The notes under the pieces: generated by a model
Databases searched by the model: none
Told to the model about the DNA's origin: nothing
The model's input: only the letters and a program-made list of their open reading frames with translations
Translations under genes and position numbers: made by a program
Assembly (NCBI RefSeq): GCF_018274385.1
Contig: NZ_JAAFYZ010000104.1
Span: 1 to 33,684 of the forward strand
Source: Catenulispora pinistramenti
GTDB taxonomy: Bacteria; Actinomycetota; Actinomycetes; Streptomycetales; Catenulisporaceae
Reading direction: 5' to 3'
Length of the DNA: 33,684 nucleotides
In this document: positions 7,109-14,829 of the stretch, piece after piece
Layout: each line of letters opens with the position of its first letter
How positions within the stretch are numbered: position 1 is the first letter of the stretch

Positions 7109-7795
7109 CTACGGGGCTGGAGTACTTGCTTCGCTGACGGTTTGGACCTCAACGTCGAGCACGCGGACCCGATCAGGGTTCGATGCCGCAGTGGGAAGCA
7201 GGATGCTGCGAACGAGAGCGCCTGCGGCCTTAACCCTTGAGTCATCATCGGCAGCAGGAACCGATAGCTTGATACGGGCCACAACCTCAACCTCGCGGCG
7301 AACCAAGGGCGTTGGGCGGTTGGCCTCGCGCCATTTGGCTTCCGCTTCCTCGTTGATTGCAAACCCGCGGATACGCGCGTCATCGACCAGGGTGTCCAAA
7401 TCCCAGACGATCTCAGTGCCAAAGCGGAACGACTCCGGAGCCGTAGCCCCTCGCTTACTTCGCTTACGTAGCGTATCGGGCGAAGTAGTCAGGACTTCGG
7501 CGGCTTCGGTGACTCCCACGGGGATCGTTCCGTCGGGGACGGCTCGTTGATCCCGCAACCGTTTAACGACTGACTCCGAAACCGAGTACTTCGCCCTTAC
7601 CAACGCTGGGATGACCGAGTCGAGGGGCCAGGCTGGGTTGCCGTTGATCAACACCCGAGTCACGGGCAGGATTGCACCTGCGCTGGCATCGTCCGGCTGG
7701 ACAATAAGTTGAGAAATCCGCTGCTTAGATCGATTGGTAAGTGCCGCCAAGTCGGACGCGTTGACGAACACGACAGTGCTGCTGTCGTCCTTCAC
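7109..7795 (-). CDS. Putative DNA-binding protein with two helix-turn-helix segments
   Basis: The GTG at 7795 is chosen because GGGAGG lies six bases upstream; an ATG at 7849 has no comparable site. The 228-residue protein shows two segments that look like helix-turn-helix units: VNASDLAALTNRSKQRISQL (11-30) and VGVTEAAEVLTTSPDTLRKR (93-112). Each is followed by a short strand-like stretch, as in excisionase/MerR-like winged folds. The C-terminal third alternates strands and charged helices (REVEVVARIKLSV). Sequence composition is slightly less GC-biased than in its neighbours. It lies about 100 bases downstream of the 400-residue gene and may be co-transcribed. DNA binding is inference. Confidence 0.65.
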   Translation of the reverse strand: MKDDSSTVVFVNASDLAALTNRSKQRISQLIVQPDDASAGAILPVTRVLINGNPAWPLDSVIPALVRAKYSVSESVVKRLRDQRAVPDGTIPVGVTEAAEVLTTSPDTLRKRSKRGATAPESFRFGTEIVWDLDTLVDDARIRGFAINEEAEAKWREANRPTPLVRREVEVVARIKLSVPAADDDSRVKAAGALVRSILLPTAASNPDRVRVLDVEVQTVSEASTPAP

Positions 7796-7896
7796 GCGTT
7801 GCCTCCCTGGTCCCAGCCGCTGGCGTCTGCCTATCGGTGTGAGATCCATGGTGCCACGTTCTCGCAGACCGGCTATCGCCCGCCGGGCGTGTGTTT

Positions 7897-9099
7897 CTAC
7901 GACGTGCCAGCCCACTGGCCGACGAAAGCCCAACCAGTGTGGTGTTCCCATTCGGCAACGACCTTGCTCCGGTCGTTCGCTGGTACTGCCGTTTGTAGTG
8001 CTTCGGCTGCGGCGAACCAGGCGTTGGCCACCGTGCGTTCGGCCTTCTGCACATGACGGTCGGCTTCGGCGTCGGTGGCGCGTGCCGTCAGTGGTTCGTC
8101 GCGTCGCTCGGCGGTCTCGGCCAGGGTCGACAGCAGTAGTGCGGTCTCGGTGGCTCGGATGACCTCGGCGTGGATCGCATCGATCCACATGCGGGTCTGG
8201 ACGCCGTCGGTGTGTGCCATCTCGGCAGCCCGTTCGAATACGAAATTCTGGACGTAGGCGGAGGAGGTGATGAGCTCGTTGCAAGACTTCCGTCGCTTCC
8301 GGCATGTGATGGTGATCGGGCCTTCGATGTCGACAGCCGGCGGCCTGGCGGGGTCTGCGACCGCATCGATGAGAGCGCGGATGAGATTCCCGGCGGCGTA
8401 TACCGGTAGGTCCAGGCTGGTGGGTAGGTGCTGGGCGGCGATGTCCATCTCGGCTTCTTCAGCCTGTTGCCACAGGACTTCGGTCCGGTCCGGGATGGGG
8501 TCGGTGCCGTAGGCCTGGGCTTTGGACAGCGGGTTGTCGCGTACCGCGGCCAGGACCGAGCCGAGACGCATGCTGTCGCCGGTGGGGTTCTCGTAGCTGT
8601 CCAGGCAGGTGTTCCGGACGGCCTCCAGGACTGTCTCGTCCAGGGTGAGCCCACCAACCGACAGCCGCAGCGGTCCGGGCCGCGACATGCGGGCGCGCAC
8701 GGACAGCAGCCCGGAGCGCACCGTCGAAGTGTCCAGCAGCACGGCCGTGCTCATCAGGCGCCGGACCCGCCCGAGCAGCACGGCGATCTCCTCGGCGCCG
8801 TGCAGGCCAGCGTCGGCGAGTTCGGCGATCGGAACGGGGCCGGCCCGCAGCAGTCGGTGGTCGCGGTCGAACTCGAAGCAGATCCAGGTGGTACGGTCGG
8901 CGCCGGTGAGGTCGGAGACTTCGATGCTGGTCCGGTCGGCCAGGTCGGTGAATGCCCCGGCCAGGGCGGCGTCGTCGATGAGGCGCTCGATCTGCTGGGC
9001 CAGTGTGGGCCCGCCGGTGCGGATAGTTGCTCCGGCCGGGGTCGGTGTGTGCTTGATGGCCAGGCGGGCTGCGATGGCGGGGATGTCGATCGGGGTCAT
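7897..9099 (-). CDS. Hypothetical protein (400 aa)
   Basis: The ATG at 9099 has GGAG eight bases upstream and overlaps the stop of the preceding gene (ATGA, 9096-9099), so translation is probably coupled. The N-terminus (MTPIDIPAIAARLAIKHTP) leads to a beta-containing first half (TWICFEFDRDHRLLRAG) and a long helical C-terminal half (EVIRATETALLLSTLAETA, KAERTVANAWFAAAEAL). A basic patch, CRKRRKSC, lies near 275. No signal peptide, membrane segment or catalytic motif stands out. I do not recognise it. The coupling suggests it works with the 252-residue upstream product. Confidence 0.75.
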   Translation of the reverse strand: MTPIDIPAIAARLAIKHTPTPAGATIRTGGPTLAQQIERLIDDAALAGAFTDLADRTSIEVSDLTGADRTTWICFEFDRDHRLLRAGPVPIAELADAGLHGAEEIAVLLGRVRRLMSTAVLLDTSTVRSGLLSVRARMSRPGPLRLSVGGLTLDETVLEAVRNTCLDSYENPTGDSMRLGSVLAAVRDNPLSKAQAYGTDPIPDRTEVLWQQAEEAEMDIAAQHLPTSLDLPVYAAGNLIRALIDAVADPARPPAVDIEGPITITCRKRRKSCNELITSSAYVQNFVFERAAEMAHTDGVQTRMWIDAIHAEVIRATETALLLSTLAETAERRDEPLTARATDAEADRHVQKAERTVANAWFAAAEALQTAVPANDRSKVVAEWEHHTGWAFVGQWAGTS

Positions 9100-9854
9100 C
9101 GGTGGCTCCGATCGTTCGTGCCGGTGTAGGTGATTCGGCTGTAGTCGTGCGTAGTGTCTGTGATCAGGCCGCGGCCCTTGCCGGTGGAGCCGAAGTACTC
9201 CTCCAACACCGCGGCGGTCACTTGCGTGCCGGGCTGCCAGGCGCCGGCCTCGGCGAGGTCGGCCAGTTCCACGCTTCCGTAGCAGTGGGAGGCCTCGGTG
9301 AAGGAGTACTTCGCCGTGCTGTCTCGGCGTCCGGGTGTGGCCGGGACGGTGGCGCGGTGTTCGTCGCGCTCGTTATCGGTGGCCGGATCGACGGCGGTGA
9401 TATAGGGGTCCTCGGCCGTGGCCGACATCGTGTGGCCGCGGCCGGGGCCGCGCAGGCTGGCCAGCCAGGAGTCCAGCTTGTCGCCGTAGACGTCGCTGTG
9501 GACGGTGCGCAGCAGCTCGACCAAGTTGTGCAGCGGGACGGGTGCGTGGTCGCTGGCGGCTTCCAGCACCTGCCGCACCTCCCCGATGGTGGCCAGGGCA
9601 CGATGCTGCTCCACGATGGGGATCACCCACTCCACAGCGATGACCTGGTCGTCGGGTAGCGGCTCCAGGATGGCGGCGGGTGTGACGCCGGCGAGGGTCT
9701 GGTGGTAGGGCGGCAGGTGGGTGTCCTGCCACAGCTCGGGGTGCCGGTCCAGGTACTCGCTCAGGTCGTCGGTGTCGCCCATGTCCTCGGGGATCTCGAC
9801 GGTGAGTTCTCGGCGGCGTGGTACCAGGTCCTCGACGGTGATCTCGTATTTCAA
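9096..9854 (-). CDS. Hypothetical protein (252 aa)
   Basis: The product starts MKYEITVEDLVPRRRELTVE, a small beta start, followed by an acidic region (IPEDMGDTDDLSEYL) that resembles the N-terminal modules of phage-type proteins acting on small ligands or other proteins. The middle is helical (HNLVELLRTVHSDVYGDKLD). The C-terminus has strand/loop character (YSFTEASHCYGSVELADLAE). The ribosome site is weak (GGAGAGCC). Its stop overlaps the next start by four bases. Family and function are not recognised. Confidence 0.75.
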   Translation of the reverse strand: MKYEITVEDLVPRRRELTVEIPEDMGDTDDLSEYLDRHPELWQDTHLPPYHQTLAGVTPAAILEPLPDDQVIAVEWVIPIVEQHRALATIGEVRQVLEAASDHAPVPLHNLVELLRTVHSDVYGDKLDSWLASLRGPGRGHTMSATAEDPYITAVDPATDNERDEHRATVPATPGRRDSTAKYSFTEASHCYGSVELADLAEAGAWQPGTQVTAAVLEEYFGSTGKGRGLITDTTHDYSRITYTGTNDRSHR

Positions 9855-9893
9855 GCAGGCTCTCCGATGCGGGGTGGGTGCTGATGGTGCGGG

Positions 9894-10187
9894 TCAGGCC
9901 GCAGTGGCAGCCGTCGACTGCCCGTTCTCGTCTGCGTCGGGACTGTGCAGGTCGAAGCCGTCGTATGCCAGCGGGGTAGTGCCGCAGATGGTGGCCTCGG
10001 CGTTCTCGGTGGCGACCGAGTCCAGCACGATCTGGGTCAGGCGGATGGCGGAGCGGGCGGCACGAATGGTGCCGAGTGCTCGAACGCGGTCGGCGGTGGC
10101 GCGGGCGGAGATCTTGATGGCGGTCTGGAGCCGCCAGGTCCACAGCAGTCCGGCAAGCCACGGCGCGCCCAGGGTGTGACGTGCTAG
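9894..10187 (-). pseudogene. Headless reading frame, probable 5'-truncated gene
   Basis: Between a TAG at 10190-10188 and a TGA at 9896-9894 the minus strand is open for 97 codons. Third positions are strongly GC-biased, as in real genes, and the sequence is protein-like (TAIKISARATADRVRALGT, RSAIRLTQIVLDSVATENAE). There is no ATG, GTG or TTG in the first half of the frame, and no ribosome site; the only in-frame GTG lies in the second half. It therefore looks like the 3' part of a gene whose start was lost, perhaps by the rearrangement that placed the plus-strand secreted protein gene beside it. A CTG start cannot be excluded. Confidence 0.5.
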
Positions 10188-10248
10188 CTAACCCTGCCAG
10201 CGGACCGGGATGGTTTTAATGCCTTTTCACCAATTCGGGTGTTCCGGC

Positions 10249-10277
10249 TTGGCGCGTTACGCATGAGATGAGATACA
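10249..10277 (+). promoter_or_regulatory. Candidate promoter of the secreted protein gene
   Basis: TTGGCG (10249-10254) and GATACA (10272-10277) are separated by 17 bases, 61 bases upstream of the start at 10339. The surrounding stretch is less GC-rich than average. This is a plausible but not strong match to a vegetative promoter. Confidence 0.3.
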
Positions 10278-10338
10278 CCTTATTGGGTCATCGGATGCAG
10301 TATGCCCCCAAAGGCCCATTATGTAAGGGACCACGCTC

Positions 10339-10803
10339 ATGATGTACAACTTGATGCGCCGCTTACGGGGCATGGCTCTGGCAGGCGCGCTGCTCGGCTC
10401 CATCGCGGCGCCCGTGGTCGCTGCCGCGCCTGCGCAGGCCGCCGCCCAGACCGCGTACGTTCAGTACTATCTCACCGACGGTCTCGGCAACGTGAAGTAT
10501 CACGTCGTCTTCTACGGCACCGTCTACCCCGAAGGCCCCTACCACTACCGCATCGTCGGAGACTTCAGCTCCTACTGCGGCCCTGGCGCCCTGACCGCCC
10601 AGTCCGTGCGGCTCGACTGGCGCGAGAGCGGCGGCTACTGGTCGGACCGCAGGTTCTGGTGCGACAACTACGGCGAGCACATCGACACGTACGGCTCCCG
10701 TAGCTATGGCAACAACGTCGACCTCACCGTGGGCGCCACCAGCGGCGTCTTCAACACCTACGAGTACAGCAGCGTCCACACCTTCCAGATCGGCGTCGAC
10801 TGA
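10339..10803 (+). CDS. Secreted hypothetical protein with Sec signal peptide
   Basis: The ATG at 10339 follows AAGGGA at suitable spacing. The 154-residue precursor has a classic Sec signal: a basic start (MMYNLMRRLRG), a hydrophobic core (MALAGALLGSIAAPVVAA) and a likely cleavage after AQA (about residue 33). The mature domain of about 120 residues is rich in Tyr, Gly and beta-type alternation (YVQYYLTDGLGNVKYHVVFY). It has two Cys (YCGPG, WCDNY) that may form a disulfide. It stands alone on the plus strand among minus-strand genes. The product is exported; its function is not recognised. Confidence 0.75.
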   Translation: MMYNLMRRLRGMALAGALLGSIAAPVVAAAPAQAAAQTAYVQYYLTDGLGNVKYHVVFYGTVYPEGPYHYRIVGDFSSYCGPGALTAQSVRLDWRESGGYWSDRRFWCDNYGEHIDTYGSRSYGNNVDLTVGATSGVFNTYEYSSVHTFQIGVD

Positions 10804-10875
10804 GCTCAGCCCCGCCGGGCCGTGGCCGCGCACGAACGACGACAAGACACGGCCGTGACGTAGTTGCCTTCATCT

Positions 10876-10947
10876 CGAAAGTGCTCCTCGAACCGGATGA
10901 CGTGACCCTAGACAAGCCACATCATCCCAGTTCAGAGAGCACTTTCG
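10876..10947. repeat. 72-bp near-palindromic element
   Basis: The ends CGAAAGTGCTC (10876-10886) and GAGCACTTTCG (10937-10947) are perfectly complementary. Pairing continues inward with few mismatches (GAAC/GTTC, GGATGA/TCATCC, GTG/CAC), so nearly the whole element can fold into one long hairpin. It lies between the ends of the secreted protein gene and the minus-strand 148-residue gene. It could be a small non-autonomous insertion element, an insertion-sequence relic, or an unusually long bidirectional terminator. Confidence 0.6.
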
Positions 10948-10974
10948 TATATCAGGATCACGATCCGGGCGCTG

Positions 10975-11421
10975 CTACTGAAGTACCGAGGCTAGGGCGT
11001 GGCGGACGTCGACGACGCGGCGTGCCGAGGCGGTGACGCTGGCGTAGTCGTTCCGCTCTGGAATGGGGTCGGCGGCGAGTTCAGTCAGGTGTGCCATGCG
11101 TTCGCCGAGTCGGTAGCGGCTGGCTGCCACGCCGTAGCAGGACAGGGGGTCGGCGCGGATCACGTCGTTGTGGCGGTCACCGGCGCCGGTGGAGTTCCCG
11201 GAGTACATCCGGCAGCGGAAGCTGCCCGGGTCGTCGGGGTCGTCGTCCACGTCCCAGGAGTCTTCCCGGGTCAGCCACACCACGCCGGTGATGTGCGGGC
11301 CGCGCACCACCCAGCGAACCGTGCCGCGTGTCAGGTCGACGTCCTCGGTCACGATCCTCAGGACGCCGCCGAGCTCCAGCGGCAGCGAGGCTACTACCGT
11401 CTCAGGGTGGGGTCGGCTCAT
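10975..11421 (-). CDS. Hypothetical protein (148 aa)
   Basis: The ATG at 11421 overlaps the stop of the upstream gene (ATGA, 11418-11421), with AAGGAAC ahead of it. The product begins MSRPHPETVVASLPLELGGV. A beta-rich half follows (LRIVTEDVDLTRGTVRWVVR, GPHITGVVWLTRED), then a Cys/Gly-containing loop and a helical tail (YRLGERMAHLTELAADPIPE). No membrane segment or catalytic motif is visible. It is the last gene of a translationally coupled trio (12931 to 10975). Function unknown. Confidence 0.75.
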   Translation of the reverse strand: MSRPHPETVVASLPLELGGVLRIVTEDVDLTRGTVRWVVRGPHITGVVWLTREDSWDVDDDPDDPGSFRCRMYSGNSTGAGDRHNDVIRADPLSCYGVAASRYRLGERMAHLTELAADPIPERNDYASVTASARRVVDVRHALASVLQ

Positions 11422-12104
11422 CGGATGTTCCTTGCTCGATTGCGGGTGCGGCGGCGCCGGTGCGTGTGGCGGTGTGCCGTACGCCGACGTCCAGTCGGCG
11501 GTGCAGTGTGCGGGCTGCGGAGTGCGGCGGCGGCCCGGATCAGCGCGAGGACTTCGGCGCGGGACAGGCTGCTGAAGGCCAGGGTGCAGTGGGTGTTGTG
11601 GGGCCACAGGTCCAGGCGGAATTCCAAGGTGATGGCGTCGCCGTGTCCCCATGCGACTGCCTCGCCGCGGCGTCGGTCGCCGTTGTCGCGCCAGTGCAGC
11701 CGGGGGAACAGCGTCTTGGCAGCGGCGAACAGGGCGTCGTCGGCGGCGCGGCCTTCGGCAATCAACGCTGCCTTCGCGTCCAGGAGCCGGTTGTTCTCGG
11801 CGACGATCGGCAGCAGCCGGCGCCGGATCTCTCCTGCCATCCGGGCCGGGGTCTTGGTCGTGCTGAACCCGATCTCGGGCCTCCGATACCCGGTGACGTC
11901 CCAGTGACCGGTACGGCCCAGGTTCTGGGCGTGGATGCCCCGCGCCCCGATCCAGTTCGTGGCGATGCGCAGCTGGATGATGTCGCCGGCCGGGCCGTGG
12001 AGTTCGGCCCATTCGGTGTTGCCGTAGCGGCAGGGCAGCGCCTCCCACCCGTCGAGCTCGTAGGCGATGGCTGCGGCGACTGGCATTGTGCCCAGGCCGG
12101 TCAC
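11418..12104 (-). CDS. Hypothetical protein, divergent paralog of its upstream neighbour
   Basis: The GTG at 12104 overlaps the upstream stop (GTGA, 12101-12104); an ATG 18 bases later (MPVAAAIAYELDGWEA) is the alternative. The body (GHWDVTGYRRPEIGFSTT, EIRRRLLPIVAENNRLLDAK, DAITLEFRLDLWP) follows the same order of elements as the next gene upstream: a strand-rich start, an IGF phrase, an RRRL.P helix, a long Ala-rich helix, then strand pairs. The two are therefore probably tandem paralogs. The last 35 residues are a very basic tail (RRRTAHRHTHRRRRTRNRAR), perhaps for nucleic acid binding or simply low-complexity. Function unknown. Confidence 0.7.
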   Translation of the reverse strand: MTGLGTMPVAAAIAYELDGWEALPCRYGNTEWAELHGPAGDIIQLRIATNWIGARGIHAQNLGRTGHWDVTGYRRPEIGFSTTKTPARMAGEIRRRLLPIVAENNRLLDAKAALIAEGRAADDALFAAAKTLFPRLHWRDNGDRRRGEAVAWGHGDAITLEFRLDLWPHNTHCTLAFSSLSRAEVLALIRAAAALRSPHTAPPTGRRRTAHRHTHRRRRTRNRARNIR

Positions 12105-12931
12105 GGCCGCTCTGCCTTGGGCCGTCGGTGTCGGGAGGTTGCTCGGCGTCGGGCGTGCCGGCGTGGTGCACTGCTCCGGTTGTGTGCCATCGGCTGGGGC
12201 GGTGTGCGTCCGCCGAGCAGGTCGATGACGGCGCAGGCGATCGACACCGGCACCTCGCGCAGATCCAGGCGGACGGTGTTGCCGAGATGGTCGAGGTCGA
12301 CGCGGTTGTAGGACCCACCTCGGCCCTTCCAGTGCGCGTCGAATCGGTGGTCCCGCACACTCAGATCGGGGCGGGCATCGGCGGGCAGACGGGCCTGAAG
12401 GTGCCCGGCCTGCTTGGCGAAGTAGTTGCGGCGGATCAGTTCGGCGGCGATGCTGGCGCGTTCGATGTCCAGTGCGCGGGCGTAGGCGGGGAACAGGCGG
12501 CGCCGCATGTCGGCCACGATCGCCTCCGGGTCCCGGCTGGCGGTGAACCCGATCGTCGCCTGCTCGCTGTCTTTCCACCATCGGCCATCCAGGGTCGGTG
12601 TCAGGCCGGTGGCGGTGGCCTTGTGTCGGCCGGGGGCGACCTCGATGCTGATCCGCCAGTCGTCTTCGGGGCTGACCAACTCGGTGCGGTAGTACATCTG
12701 GTTCGTACGGTCGTGAACCCACGGAGGGCCCAGGGCCTCGGCCAGCTCATCGGCCAGGGCAACAAGCCCTTCCGCAGTGAGGCGGCCGTCGTCGGAGAAA
12801 CGCATCTCGCCTCCGGGAAGCATCGGGTTCGGCGGTCGGTCGCAGTAGCACCAGCCGTTGCAGCGTGCGCAGTGGCAGTCGTGGATGCAGGCCTCGCAGT
12901 CCCGCTCGTCGCAGTGCACTCCGTGGACCAC
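12101..12931 (-). CDS. Hypothetical protein with Cys-rich N-terminus; start uncertain
   Basis: The annotated GTG at 12931 has no good ribosome site. The same frame remains open and protein-like for about 38 codons further upstream, to a TAG near 13048, without a start codon. Either the GTG is used or the 5' end has been lost. The first 35 residues contain nine Cys and five His (HCDERDCEACIHDCHCARC, then CYC), which suggests a zinc-binding module. The rest resembles the downstream gene (IGFTASRDP, DMRRRLFPAYARAL, VDLDHLGNTVRLDLREVPVS). The C-terminal tail is basic. Function unknown. Confidence 0.65.
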   Translation of the reverse strand: MVHGVHCDERDCEACIHDCHCARCNGWCYCDRPPNPMLPGGEMRFSDDGRLTAEGLVALADELAEALGPPWVHDRTNQMYYRTELVSPEDDWRISIEVAPGRHKATATGLTPTLDGRWWKDSEQATIGFTASRDPEAIVADMRRRLFPAYARALDIERASIAAELIRRNYFAKQAGHLQARLPADARPDLSVRDHRFDAHWKGRGGSYNRVDLDHLGNTVRLDLREVPVSIACAVIDLLGGRTPPQPMAHNRSSAPRRHARRRATSRHRRPKAERP

Positions 12932-13055
12932 GTGGGTGCGCCAGCACTCGGGGGCGTGAATCCGGCCGTCGACGGAGATCCGCGAGGACGGTCTGGGATA
13001 CCAGTTCCGTGCCCGGCCGGATAGGTCGGCTCTGGCGCGGACCTGCTAGGCGGCG

Positions 13056-13274
13056 GTGTGCTGGCCGAGCCAGTCCAGAACCCGCATCACCACCGAGAAC
13101 GCTGCGCTGAGGCGAACGGTGCGTGACCCGGAGACCGAGCGGAACAACCTGACCGAGAAGTTGTCGGCGGCTCGGGACAACCTACGGTTCGCGGATAAAC
13201 GCCACGCCGCTCTGGAAGTGGAGATCGTCGAGCCCAGGCTCGTCATTCCCGACGCCGCCAAGGCGCCGAAGTAG
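13056..13274 (+). CDS. Small coiled-coil protein, possibly a gene remnant
   Basis: The frame encodes 72 residues with clear heptad-like helical character (ENAALRRTVRDPETERNNL, EKLSAARDNLRFADKRHAAL). This resembles the C-terminal coiled coils of small actinobacterial proteins that accompany transposases or recombinases. A stop lies just upstream in frame (CTAG at 13047-13050, which is also the stop that closes the minus-strand frame of the Cys-rich gene). No ribosome site is seen. It may be the tail of a longer gene cut at that junction. Confidence 0.4.
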   Translation: MCWPSQSRTRITTENAALRRTVRDPETERNNLTEKLSAARDNLRFADKRHAALEVEIVEPRLVIPDAAKAPK

Positions 13275-13360
13275 CAGACAAACACAGTGATGGCCCGGCC
13301 GCGATGGCCAGGCCATCAGTAGTGTTTCACACGTGCGCTTTATCAGTATCATGCGTTGGC

Positions 13361-13831
13361 ATGGCAGACAGTGAACCGCCGCTCCCGGTCGTGCGGCTCG
13401 GCCTCGCACACGAGACCAGCCGCGCTAGCACCACCAAGAGCGGTTTCACCAAGACCACGACGACGACTACGATCCGGTACCAGGTGCACCCGCTCGGTGG
13501 GGCGCGGCGGCCAACGGCCGGGACAGAGTCCTACGCTGTCTACTGCGGCACCTGCCGCAAGTCGGTACAGGTCATGGTGGACGCCGACCCGGTGGTAATG
13601 GCCAAGCGCCGGCAGCAGCGGGGTTGGGGTTGGGTAGTGGTGCTCGCCGGTGTCGCCGTCATGGCCTTGGGCATCCCCAAGCCCGCGTTCTTTCTGGGCG
13701 GTGTGCTGGTCCTGGTGTTGGGTGCCGTCGTGGTGACCGGGGCACGCAGCCAGCAGGGCGTGCGCGTCTCGAAGGACCAGCCGATCGCGGCACGGCGAGG
13801 GCACACGATCCGCGAGCGGCGTGGAGTCTAG
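13361..13831 (+). CDS. Putative membrane protein (156 aa)
   Basis: The ATG at 13361 gives a product with a soluble N-terminal domain of about 85 residues, Thr-rich in the middle. It contains one CxxC pair (YCGTCRKSVQ, near 63-66). Two adjacent membrane segments follow (WGWVVVLAGVAVMALGI and FFLGGVLVLVLGAVVVTGA) with a short PKP turn. A basic cytoplasmic tail ends it (ARRGHTIRERRGV). This hairpin topology leaves both ends in the cytoplasm. The ribosome site is weak. It stands alone on the plus strand. Function unknown. Confidence 0.65.
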   Translation: MADSEPPLPVVRLGLAHETSRASTTKSGFTKTTTTTTIRYQVHPLGGARRPTAGTESYAVYCGTCRKSVQVMVDADPVVMAKRRQQRGWGWVVVLAGVAVMALGIPKPAFFLGGVLVLVLGAVVVTGARSQQGVRVSKDQPIAARRGHTIRERRGV

Positions 13832-14151
13832 CGGATCGGCCCGCGCCTCGGCCTGTTGCATCACCAACTGCTCTTCCAACACGCGTCCAGCTCGGCACCG
13901 CGAGTGGCGATCAGCTCCAGCATCACAGCATCCGACATTGAACCGAGCGTAGAAGGCACACCGGACACCACAGGCTGGAACCGCAACGAACCACCCTGAC
14001 GGACGATCTACACGACAGATAACGCCCACGACCAGCACGAGCGCCCACGAACCCTGCCACACCAGCACGCTGAGCAGCCGCTTCAGAATGGTGGATCTTC
14101 ACTGTTGCCGGGGCACTAGCCTTGATCGATCGCGAACATGCAAGGTATGTA
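13832..14151. other. Gap without a convincing gene
   Basis: A minus-strand ATG at 13938 opens a frame reading MSDAVMLELIATRGAELDA. It stops after 25 codons; the adjacent frame continues protein-like (VLEEQLVMQQAEARADPLDS) towards the plus-strand membrane gene. It could be a frameshifted remnant. No promoter or terminator is obvious. Confidence 0.35.
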
Positions 14152-14584
14152 TCAGCGCAGGTCAGATGGGGAATCCACCGGAATCTGGTCGGCAAACGTG
14201 ATGAACAGGACGTCGAGTTTGTCTCACGGCACCACGCAGTCGGCTCCGGCGCCGTCCTGAGCGCAGAACGCAGCTGGCACCAACAGCGCACGGATCATCG
14301 CCAACCAAGGCCGAGAGCACTCCAACGTCGCTGCGGCATCGAACGGCATGTCCGGTGCCACACAAATAAGCACTTGTCGCGGCCGTAGCGCTTCACCATC
14401 CGGCACAACCAGGACAGCCAGGCATGATCCCGACGTAATTCCTGCCGAACTTGCCGTTGTCCGCGGCCCAGGTGGCGCCAGCCGGGATCCGGTTGCCCTG
14501 GTTCGGGGTGGTCATGCAGCCGATCAGCCCGGCCGACATCGCCGCGCGGACGGCGCTGCTGGACGGCGTGGACAGGTATTGCAT
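14152..14584 (-). pseudogene. Decayed phage-type queuine transglycosylase-like (DpdA/TGT-like) gene
   Basis: The start is intact: an ATG at 14584 with GGGAGG upstream, then MQYLSTPSSSAVRAAMSAGL and IGCMTTPNQGNR, typical of the short queuine tRNA-ribosyltransferase-like proteins of actinophages. After NGKFGRNY the reading must change frame to continue (HAWLSWLCRMVKRYGRDKC). It changes again to reach VAPDMPFDAAATLECSRPWL and PAAFCAQDGAGADCVVP. There a TGA replaces the expected Trp, followed in frame by DKLDVLFI. Two frameshifts and one nonsense codon are thus visible, and the C-terminal half is missing. Intact relatives modify guanine positions in DNA or tRNA with deazapurines. The family call is from memory of the motif order. 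Confidence 0.65.
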
Positions 14585-14829
14585 TGGCGCCTCCCGCGCG
14601 GGCACATGTCAGTGCGCCCGCAGTGTGGGGGTCGGCGGGGGACGGGCAGTGCGGTAAAGATCGGTCGCTGAGGCGAGGGATTCACTCTGGCTCGCTGACT
14701 CAAAATCACTGCTTGACTACAGGGGGTACATCCGCGTCTGATGACATGGACGGGGGGCAGGTTCCAGGCCGTGTGAACCTGATTCCTGCGTTGCGTCTTG
14801 TTGCAAGCCGAAACGGGAGGAGCTTCATC

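Noticed and set aside
11328-12311. Plus-strand 327-codon frame
   Set aside because: Shadow of the coupled minus-strand trio; no coding character.
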